In this document: one piece after another, positions 18,069 to 24,871 of the stretch | Position numbering within the stretch: the stretch's first letter is position 1 | Layout of the letters: every line of letters begins with the position of its first letter | DNA from: CAIYRG01 sp964494505 | GTDB taxonomy: Bacteria > Pseudomonadota > Alphaproteobacteria > Micropepsales > Micropepsaceae | Reading direction: 5' to 3' | NCBI GenBank assembly: GCA_964494505.1 | Contig: CAZBRO010000006.1 | Location: forward strand, 124,001-188,000 | DNA: 64,000 nucleotides | Made by a program: the position numbers and the translations under genes | Notes under the pieces: model-generated | What the model was told of the DNA's origin: nothing | Databases searched by the model: none | What the model saw: the letters and a program-made list of their open reading frames with translations, nothing else

Positions 18069-19030
18069 GGTTCGGTCTTCGCGCGGGGCGCGGCGGCGCG
18101 CTCGAGCCTGTCGTTAATGGCTTCGCCAAGGCCTTCGTAAGGGATGGACATGACCGCAACGCGGCCCGTGCCGAACCTGTCCAGACGCCGCAGCATGGCG
18201 AAGAGATTGGCGGCCGCCTCGCGAAGATCGCCGGTCTCACTGAGATTGCAGGTGACGGCGGCACCGGCCAGAACGGGAGTCCCGAACGCGAGCAGAGCTT
18301 CTCCCGGCTCTACGCGGTCCGCATTGAGCCGCAGCCGCGCCGTGGGGGCGTAATGGCTCGCCATCATGCCCGGCGCCAGGATTATGCCTTGCCGGTCCGA
18401 TCGCCGCAAAGTCCCCAGCACCTTTTCGATCTCGGCCCGCGCCACAGCGCCAGGGCGTAACAGGATCGGCCGCTGGCCGTCAAAGCCGACGATGGTCGAT
18501 TCGATTCCCAGCGGACAGCGCCCGCCATCAAGAATCGCATCGATGCGGCCGTCAAGCTCGTCGGCGACATCGGCGGCACTGGTCGGGCTTATCCGCCCCG
18601 AACGGTTGGCGCTCGGCGCCGCGATGGGCACGCCTGCCGCCTCAATGACGGCGCGTGCTATCCGGTGCGCCGGCGAACGCAGGGCTACCGTGTCGAGCCC
18701 AGCGCTGACGAGAAGCGCAAGAGGCGTCGGTTCGCGTCGCGGCAGCACCAAGGTGAGGCCGCCCGGCCAGAATGTCTCCGCCAAAGCCTCCGCAAGCGGA
18801 TTGAACTGTACCAGTTCGCCCGCTTCCTCGCGGTCGCGCACATGCACGATCAGCGGATTGAAATTCGGTCTCTGCTTAGCCGCGAAAATCGCCGCCACGG
18901 CGCGGCCGTCGAGCGCATTGGCGCCGAGGCCATAGACCGTCTCGGTCGGAAAGGCGACCAGCCTGCCGTCACGCAGCAGGTTGCCTGCCTGTTCGATACC
19001 TTTTGCATCGGCGGAGAGCATGACCGTCAT
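18065..19030 (-). CDS. sua5: L-threonylcarbamoyladenylate synthase, Sua5 type
   Basis: A 321-residue two-domain protein. The YrdC domain carries AFPTETVYGLGANA, KQRPNFNPLIVHV and APSANRSGRISPT. The C-terminal ~110 residues are the Sua5-specific domain, beginning after the SHYAPTARL motif. It makes threonylcarbamoyl-AMP for the t6A37 modification of tRNAs reading ANN codons. It is the first gene of a pair with the FAD oxidase, with a 4-bp overlap. Confidence 0.94.
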   Translation of the reverse strand: MTVMLSADAKGIEQAGNLLRDGRLVAFPTETVYGLGANALDGRAVAAIFAAKQRPNFNPLIVHVRDREEAGELVQFNPLAEALAETFWPGGLTLVLPRREPTPLALLVSAGLDTVALRSPAHRIARAVIEAAGVPIAAPSANRSGRISPTSAADVADELDGRIDAILDGGRCPLGIESTIVGFDGQRPILLRPGAVARAEIEKVLGTLRRSDRQGIILAPGMMASHYAPTARLRLNADRVEPGEALLAFGTPVLAGAAVTCNLSETGDLREAAANLFAMLRRLDRFGTGRVAVMSIPYEGLGEAINDRLERAAAPRAKTEP

Positions 19031-19170
19031 GCGGCCGGAACATTTCGAGCGAGCATCGGGCCGACCATGGACCAGGACCAGCGTGCAAAGCTAGCCTGTT
19101 CTTCCCGCTGTAAAAAAGCGCGGAGCCGTCCTATAAAGAGACACCCACAAAGCAACGAAGGGGGAGGACA

Positions 19171-19623
19171 ATGGCATCGCAAACAGTTGCGCAATCGAAT
19201 GAAGATCTCGGCAAATTGGTGGTTCGCGTCACAGTCGGCGCGCTCATCGTGTTTCACGGGCTGGCTCTTGCTACCGGTGATGCCGGCATTCCCAATAATC
19301 TGGTTCGCTGGGGGCTGCCCGCGCAGCTGATGTGGATCGGCTTCCTGATCGAATTTGGCGGCGGCCTCGGCATGATTCTCGGCGTCTATGCACGCCTTGC
19401 CGGACTCGGGCTCGGCGTATTCATGCTCCTTGCCCTGTTCATGGCCCACTCGGGATTGATGGGGTCCCAGAACCATTGGTTCATGGTCGCCAACAACCCC
19501 GCCGGAAACCACTGGGATCATTATTTCCTGGAGACCCAGATGTTCTATCTCCTGAGCGGCTTCGCGGTGGCGTTGCTTGGGGCCGGCCGCTACGGACTGA
19601 ATATCGGCGGCAAGTGGAATTGA
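19171..19623 (+). CDS. DoxX-family membrane protein (copy 1)
   Basis: A 150-residue protein with four hydrophobic segments and the DoxX pattern LVVRVTVGALIVFHG near the N-terminus and FLIEFGGGLGMILGVYARLAG in the middle. It ends in RYGLNIGGKWN. An upstream TATAAA (19132-19137) and a GGGGGAGG ribosome site before the ATG support expression from here. DoxX proteins are associated with respiratory chains and thiol stress, but roles vary. A second, related copy follows after 73 bp. Confidence 0.85.
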   Translation: MASQTVAQSNEDLGKLVVRVTVGALIVFHGLALATGDAGIPNNLVRWGLPAQLMWIGFLIEFGGGLGMILGVYARLAGLGLGVFMLLALFMAHSGLMGSQNHWFMVANNPAGNHWDHYFLETQMFYLLSGFAVALLGAGRYGLNIGGKWN

Positions 19624-19696
19624 GTTGGTTCCTTCGTGCTCGACCCGCATGGCCGATGAGGCCGTGCGGGCCGATGTTTATTTTCGGGAGGGCGAT

Positions 19697-20149
19697 ATGG
19701 CAATTACCACAATGTCCGGTGGCACCACGCGTGCAATGGCCGACATCCGCGAGGATCTGGCCAAGCTGGTCTTGCGCGTCAGCGTAAGCGCGCTGATTCT
19801 GTTGCACACTTGGGCGGTGGTGAACGGCGAGCAGGCCATCCGCGACACATTGCTGCGCTGGGGCATGCCGGTCGGGCTTGCCTGGACCGCGGTGATCTTC
19901 GAAGGCATCGCACCCATCATGGTGATCCTGGGCGTCTATGCGCGGATCGGCGCCTGGATGATGACGTTCTGGATGGTCATGGCCTTCCTGCTTGCTCATG
20001 TCGACACCGGCCATATTTTCCAGCTCGCCGAGAACGGCGTCGGCTGGCGCGTGGAAGGGCCGTTCTTCTTCCTCGCCTGCAGCCTGTGCGTAGCGCTTCT
20101 CGGCGCCGGCCGCTTCGGCCTCAACATTGGCGGCAAGTGGAACGACTGA
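19697..20149 (+). CDS. DoxX-family membrane protein (copy 2)
   Basis: Start ATG 19697 is chosen because a strong GGGAGGG precedes it. The frame opens further upstream without support. The 150-residue product has the same length and four-helix plan as its neighbour and an almost identical last stretch (RFGLNIGGKWND). The body has diverged clearly (KLVLRVSVSALILLHTW, FEGIAPIMVILGVYARIG). This indicates a tandem duplication followed by specialisation. Its end overlaps the GTG start of the SNase-like gene by 13 bp. Confidence 0.85.
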   Translation: MAITTMSGGTTRAMADIREDLAKLVLRVSVSALILLHTWAVVNGEQAIRDTLLRWGMPVGLAWTAVIFEGIAPIMVILGVYARIGAWMMTFWMVMAFLLAHVDTGHIFQLAENGVGWRVEGPFFFLACSLCVALLGAGRFGLNIGGKWND

Positions 20150-21057
20150 TCGCATACCGCCGCGCAGGAGGCCTGTTGTGGGCCTTGGTTGCGCTAGCAA
20201 CCGCGTCGGCCGCGACGGTGGACGGCGCGGAGGCTGCCCAGCGCAAACGCGCCGCGCCCAAAGGGCCGGAATGCCCCGTAGCCGGTACGCGCTTGGCCGC
20301 GTTCGGCAAAGCGCTGGATGGGGCGAGCTTCGCTACCAAAGATGGGGCCATTGTGCGCCTCTCCGGTGTGCTGGCGCCGGGCCAGGGAGGTGAAAGCCTG
20401 CGTCCGGGCCAGGGCGATGCGGCCAAGCAGGCGCTGGCGTCCGCGCTCCGGGGCGGAGCCGTTTCGCTGGTAGAGGAGGGGCCCCATGATCGCTACGGAC
20501 GCATGGTGGCTCAAGTGTTCGCGGGCGGCGTGTGGGTTCAGGGCGCATTGCTGAAGGCAGGCCAATTGCGGGCTGCGCCCGACCGCGTCAGTACCCCGTG
20601 CGCGCAAAGACTGCTCGCAGCCGAAGACGAGGCGCGCGTTGCCCGTGCCGGCTTCTGGCGTGATGGCACATATGCGGTGCGCACCCCGAACCAACTTGGG
20701 AAGGACATCGGCACATTTCAGACGGTCGAAGGCACCGTAGTCACCGCCAGTACCAACAAAGGGCGCGCCTATATCAATTTCGGGGCTGATTATCGCACCG
20801 ATTTCACGGCGACGGTTGCGCCAACCGACATGAAGTCGTTCCGCACCGCGCGCCTCGACGTGAAGTCGCTTGCCGGCAAGCGCATACGCGTGCGCGGCTG
20901 GCTCGAACAATACAATGGACCGGAGATGGAGATTGCCGATCCGGCCGCCATCGAGCGGCTCGATGAACCGGTCGTCGCCGCCGCACCTCCGCGGGCGGAG
21001 CATCGTAAAGACGCCAGTCAGACGACCCGCAAAAAGAGAAAGCGCCGCACCGCCTGA
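20137..21057 (+). CDS. Exported SNase/thermonuclease-fold protein
   Basis: I place the start at GTG 20137, inside the end of the DoxX gene. This yields a 306-residue protein with an N-terminal signal (RRAGGLLWALVALATASAATVDGAEA). A later TTG at 20176 is possible. The SNase (OB-fold) domain shows VRLSGVLAP and DRYGRMVAQVF, with LLKAGQLRA and EARVARAGFW further on. A second beta-rich part (about residues 190-270) resembles nucleic-acid or OB-fold extensions, and the tail is Lys/Arg-rich. Nuclease activity is not certain, because the usual acidic catalytic residue after the first motif is not evident. Confidence 0.75.
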   Translation: MERLIAYRRAGGLLWALVALATASAATVDGAEAAQRKRAAPKGPECPVAGTRLAAFGKALDGASFATKDGAIVRLSGVLAPGQGGESLRPGQGDAAKQALASALRGGAVSLVEEGPHDRYGRMVAQVFAGGVWVQGALLKAGQLRAAPDRVSTPCAQRLLAAEDEARVARAGFWRDGTYAVRTPNQLGKDIGTFQTVEGTVVTASTNKGRAYINFGADYRTDFTATVAPTDMKSFRTARLDVKSLAGKRIRVRGWLEQYNGPEMEIADPAAIERLDEPVVAAAPPRAEHRKDASQTTRKKRKRRTA

Positions 21058-21063
21058 CGGCAT

Positions 21064-22288
21064 TCAGAAATTGATCATGTCGCTGCGCGTCAGGGTGCAA
21101 TGCGCGTGCAGGAAATTCACATCCTCGATTTCGAAGATCGCGAACTGCTCGTGATAGGCATCGTCGGCCGGCATGGTGTCGATCGGAACTACCATATTGA
21201 ATCCGCGCGATACACCGCCGATGGCGGTCAGCATAACCGCCCCATTGCCCGTGCTGCCGGTGAGAATTGCCGTCGTTATGCCCTTATCCTTCAGCATCTT
21301 TTCCAATTCGGACGCGTAGAATTTGTCGCCCTGCACCTGGATCACGGGTTCGCCCGCAACCGGCGCGAGCGCGCGCACTTCGTCGCCGGGCTTCATGGCC
21401 GCCGTAATCACGTGCACGACGAACAGATGTTTCGCACGGGCGTAGGAAAGTAGGCCGCGTACCTTTGGAATCGCTGCGGCGCAGCGGGCGCTTTTCCGGC
21501 GTGCAGTTTGCCTTGTTGAAATCCATCACCAGAAGGGCGCTCTTTGCTGCGTCGAGCGTGGCGTGCGTGATTTCCGGCGCTACCGGTGGCGTGATGGCCG
21601 GCCAAGCACGCAGGACATCGGGATCGTCTCCGCGCGGCGGGGCGGGCGCACTTTGAAAGACAATCCGGTCACTCGACGTGAGCTTCACGTGTTGATGCAG
21701 GAAGCCGATGTCGTTCATTTCCACAAGCGCATATTGCTCGTGATAAGCGGAATCGGCGGGCATGGTGTCGGCAGGTACGATCAGATCGAACCCTTGCGTC
21801 GCGCCGCCAACTACAGTGAACAGCACTGCGCCATTTCCGGCCGTGCCTGCGACGATGACGTTGCCAATGCCGTGCGCCCTTAAGATGTCCGCAAGGCCGG
21901 AATTCAGAAATTTGTCAGCCGGCGCATGCACGATGGGCTCGCCGTCGATGGGAACGAGATCAGGCTGCACGTCCGAGGGCATCTGAGCCGTCGCATAGCC
22001 ATGCACGACCATCATCCCCTGCGCGCGGGCGGAATCGAGAAGCGATTTGACTTTGGGAATGGCCGGTGGGCAGCGCTTGCGGTCGGCGGCGCTGCAAACC
22101 ATCTTGTCGAACGAAATGATCAGGAGGGCGGTGGTTTTCGGATCGACGGTTACGGTCGCAAGCTGCGGGGGCGAGGGTGCTCTAACGCTGGCCCATTCGC
22201 GCATGATGTCCGGGGCAGGGGCGGCAAAGGCGGGGCCGGCCGTCAGCGCGGCCACGAAGAGAGCGACGGACGGTCCCGATCTGCGCAT
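21064..22288 (-). pseudogene. Frameshifted secreted protein with two isochorismatase-like domains
   Basis: The gene starts at ATG 22288 (MRRSGPSVALFVAAL ... AFA), giving a signal peptide and a first isochorismatase-fold domain of ~180 residues. A second, similar domain begins in the same frame (ALLVMDFNKANC). The frame then breaks near 21483-21492 and continues in another frame (CAAAIPKVRGLLSYA ... to the stop at 21064). The two domains align well across the break: RCPPAIPKV versus RCAAAIPKV. One extra base, or two missing ones, in a C/G run explains it. Both domains keep the catalytic-type Asp and Lys but have GNGAV where active enzymes have the nucleophilic Cys. Sequencing error is possible. 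Confidence 0.8.
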
Positions 22289-22338
22289 CCCGATCCTCGG
22301 CTTGCCAAGCGTAACAGGACACAAGGGCGGACCTGAAA

Positions 22339-22875
22339 TCAATCGAGCCGCTTGCCCATCCGGATCAGGGGCACACGCACGCCCGACGGCGTATCGGCCG
22401 TAAAATGCGCAAGTTCCGAATAGCCGCACGCCCGGTACAAGGGTTCGCCGGCAAGTGTCGCGGCCAGTTCCGCTCGGCCAAAGCCCTGGGTGGCCGCTGC
22501 CTCTTCACAGATTTTCAGCGTCAGTCTTCCGACCCCTTTACGGGCAAAATCCGGAAGCGTGTACATCGCTCTGATATGGGCCGCATCCCTGGCAGGATCG
22601 AGGACGCCCGCATTGCGCCCTGCCGAATGGTCGCCGCCGAACAAGGTGGCACGCCAGCTCCAACCGCCGCAGCCCACGATCCTGCCGTCCGACTCGATGG
22701 CGAAATAGGTCTGGTCCGTGATCAGTTGGCTGTCCAGCCCCATCACGGAAAACGAAGCCTCGATTTCGGCGGGTGTCAGGAACGGTTTCAGCAGTTCGCC
22801 GATGGCCTCGTTCATCAGCGCCCGCAGCGCTGGAAGATCGTCCATCTTGGCAAGGCGATGGGTGAGGAGGTTCAT
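22339..22875 (-). CDS. GNAT-family N-acetyltransferase
   Basis: A 178-residue acetyltransferase. The acetyl-CoA motif A is seen as IRAMYTLPDFARKGVGRLTLKICEEAA, read in pieces as MYTLPDFARKGVGR, and motif B as ELAATLAGEPLYRACGY. It has no signal peptide. The substrate is unknown. It is a single gene between the frameshifted isochorismatase-like gene and the carD terminator. Confidence 0.85.
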   Translation of the reverse strand: MNLLTHRLAKMDDLPALRALMNEAIGELLKPFLTPAEIEASFSVMGLDSQLITDQTYFAIESDGRIVGCGGWSWRATLFGGDHSAGRNAGVLDPARDAAHIRAMYTLPDFARKGVGRLTLKICEEAAATQGFGRAELAATLAGEPLYRACGYSELAHFTADTPSGVRVPLIRMGKRLD

Positions 22876-22976
22876 GCGAGTGCAGGGGACATGATGCTTG
22901 GCCCGGTTCGGTTAGGAAATCTAACGGAAATCCCTACGCTTGCCGAAGGGTGGGGTACCAAATAACGATGGTCCTG

Positions 22977-23013
22977 AAAACAAAACAGCGCCCCAAGACC
23001 AAGTGGGGCGCTG
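22977..23013 (-). terminator. Intrinsic terminator of carD
   Basis: On the minus strand, just after the carD stop, a perfect 10-bp stem (CAGCGCCCCA with TGGGGCGCTG) closes an 8-base loop. It is followed by TTTTGTTTT. This is the clearest rho-independent terminator in the window. Confidence 0.92.
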
Positions 23014-23035
23014 CTTCAATTCGCGTCACGGAAAC

Positions 23036-23737
23036 TCAGGCCGCCTTTTTCACCAGCGCGCTTTCCACGCGCTTCACCGCTGCCTGCTCGTCGATACGCT
23101 CGATGGCCGCGACTTCGCGCGCCATGCGGGCGAGCGCGGCTTCGTAAAGCTGCCGCTCGCTATAGGATTGCTCCGGCTGTCCGGTCGCCCGGTGAAGATC
23201 GCGGACCACTTCGGCGATGGATACGAGATCGCCGGAATTGATCTTGGCCTCATATTCCTGAGCACGACGGCTCCACATCGTACGCTTGATGCGGGCGCGC
23301 CCCTTCAACGTGTTGAGCGCGGTCGCCACGATGTCGGGTGTCGAGAGCTTGCGCATGCCGCCGGCCTTGGCCTTCGCGGTAGGAACGCGCAGGATCATCT
23401 TGTCCTTCTCGAAGGCGATGACGAAAAGCTCGAGCTTCGTCCCGGCAACTTCCTGTTCGTCGATCTTCTGAATCCGGCCGACGCCATGCGTCGGATAGAC
23501 CACGAAATCGCCCGCCTTGAACTCGTGCTTCTTCGGCGCGGCTGCCACCGGCTTGGGGGCCACCGGCGGTTTGGCCGCCGCCACGGGCGCCTTCACCGCA
23601 ACCGGCTTGGGCGGGACGGGCTTCAAAGGAGCGGGGGCTGGCTTGGCAGCTGCAGTAGCAGGCTTGGGAGCCTGCGCCTTCGGAACCACTTTAAGCGGGG
23701 CGGCGGGAACTTTCTTCTTCACGGCACTGGTCGTCAT
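23036..23737 (-). CDS. carD: CarD-family transcriptional regulator with Pro/Ala/Lys-rich extension
   Basis: Start ATG 23737 is chosen for its GGAAGG site five bases upstream. The frame is open further up without support. The 233-residue protein has a low-complexity N-terminal arm (about residues 1-75) made of Ala, Pro and Lys, then a CarD/CdnL domain: FKAGDFVVYPTHGVGRI, ELFVIAFEKDKMILRVP and an RNA-polymerase/DNA-binding helical part with SKRR-like MWSRRAQEYEAKI. CarD proteins bind RNA polymerase beta and stabilise open promoter complexes, notably at rRNA promoters. The gene has its own long upstream region and a strong terminator, so it is monocistronic. Confidence 0.9.
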   Translation of the reverse strand: MTTSAVKKKVPAAPLKVVPKAQAPKPATAAAKPAPAPLKPVPPKPVAVKAPVAAAKPPVAPKPVAAAPKKHEFKAGDFVVYPTHGVGRIQKIDEQEVAGTKLELFVIAFEKDKMILRVPTAKAKAGGMRKLSTPDIVATALNTLKGRARIKRTMWSRRAQEYEAKINSGDLVSIAEVVRDLHRATGQPEQSYSERQLYEAALARMAREVAAIERIDEQAAVKRVESALVKKAA

Positions 23738-24145
23738 CGGCACCTTCCAAGGCGCGCACGTGCTCAGCCCAAACATCCTGGGCCTAATCCTCGAGACGCG
23801 GAGGAGACTCGGCAGGTCAAGAGGCGCATCACGCGTCACTCCCTTGAGGGAGCTTGCGCCCGCCCTTCTATGCCGATACCTCGGAAAACCTCCGCCGGCT
23901 ACGCCACGCGCCGGTTAGCGGCGCTTCCTTCGGACTAGCTCGTGAGCAGCGTAAGACGCGCCATTCCTGTTAAATCCATCAAAAACAAATATAACAGAAA
24001 CATCTCAGGAAAGGAAGAGCTATTTCCTCTCAAACCCTTGAAGACTCGTATTAATCTCGAATTTGACAGGAGTGGCAAAGACTTCGCGCAAAGCCCGGCC
24101 AAGCCTCGGGCGATCCTGCTAAGTGTGTTTAATCGAACGCTTATC
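23738..24145. other. 408-bp non-coding region upstream of carD, with an AT-rich core
   Basis: No supported gene lies here. The part from about 23965 to 24070 is markedly AT-rich compared with its surroundings. On the minus strand a TATATT (23988-23993) could be a -10 element for carD, which would give a leader of about 240 nt. The leader contains a small perfect hairpin GCGCCG-CTAAC-CGGCGC (about 23907-23923). No convincing -35 was found. Confidence 0.4.
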
Positions 24146-24484
24146 TCAGGAGCCGCCGCCGGGCTTGGGACTGAAAAAACGGCCAAATTTGTCCGGCTGA
24201 CCGTCCCATTCCTTGGCGTCCGGAGGCGGTTCTCCCTTGATTGTGATATTCGGCCAAGTCTTGGCGTATTCGGCATTCACTTCCAGCCACTTTTCCAAGC
24301 CCGATTCGGTATCGGGCCGAATGGCATCGGCCGGGCATTCGGGTTCGCAGACCCCGCAATCGATGCATTCATCGGGGTGGATGACGAGCATGTTCTCGCC
24401 TTCATAGAAGCAATCCACCGGACAGACCTCGACGCAATCCATGTACTTGCAGCGGATGCAAGCCTCGGTGACGACGTAGGTCAT
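24146..24484 (-). CDS. fdxA: 7Fe-8S ferredoxin FdxA
   Basis: Start ATG 24484 gives MTYVVTEACIRCKYMDC, the standard N-terminus of the family, and a 112-residue product. The cysteine pattern CIRCKYMDCVEVCP and CIDCGVCEPECP matches Azotobacter ferredoxin I-type proteins carrying one 3Fe-4S and one 4Fe-4S cluster. The C-terminal ~50 residues wrap the core, as usual. It is a cytoplasmic electron carrier. Its position between carD and the S4 protein is a common alphaproteobacterial arrangement. Confidence 0.95.
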   Translation of the reverse strand: MTYVVTEACIRCKYMDCVEVCPVDCFYEGENMLVIHPDECIDCGVCEPECPADAIRPDTESGLEKWLEVNAEYAKTWPNITIKGEPPPDAKEWDGQPDKFGRFFSPKPGGGS

Positions 24485-24604
24485 ATTCTCGCAAGCTCCC
24501 GGCGTGAAACCTTGGGGTCCATAAAGCGGCACGGGGCCACGATCAAGCAATAAGCGAAAGCTCAAGAAATCCTTGTGAAATTTCGCCTTGAGATATGGTT
24601 CGGC

Positions 24605-24868
24605 TCATTCCTCAATCAACTCATAGAGGGTGCGGGCTTCCGGGGCTGGGCCGCGCCGCTCGCCGAGGCCCAGCACTCTGAGCAAGACCACACGGCCCTG
24701 TGCCGGGAGCGTCATGATGTCTCCGATTTTCACGCCGGCACTGGCTTTCTCTACCCGCTGACCGTTCAGCCTGATGTGGCCTTGGGCGGCCTTCTCCTGC
24801 GCGATTGTGCGCGTCTTGCAGAAGCGTGCATGCCAGAGCCATTTGTCGATGCGAAGCTGGTCGCTCAA
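24605..24868 (-). CDS. S4-domain RNA-binding protein (Hsp15-like)
   Basis: An 87-residue protein beginning with the S4 domain RIDKWLWHARFCKTRTIAQ and continuing with GHIRLNGQRVEKAS. Such proteins bind structured RNA, and Hsp15 acts on stalled 50S subunits. No ATG is available: the reading must begin at TTG 24868, with no good ribosome site. The frame is the same as that of the helicase upstream, separated only by one TAA and one AGC codon. Coupled re-initiation, or readthrough giving a fusion, are both conceivable. Confidence 0.85.
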   Translation of the reverse strand: MSDQLRIDKWLWHARFCKTRTIAQEKAAQGHIRLNGQRVEKASAGVKIGDIMTLPAQGRVVLLRVLGLGERRGPAPEARTLYELIEE

Positions 24869-24871
24869 GCT

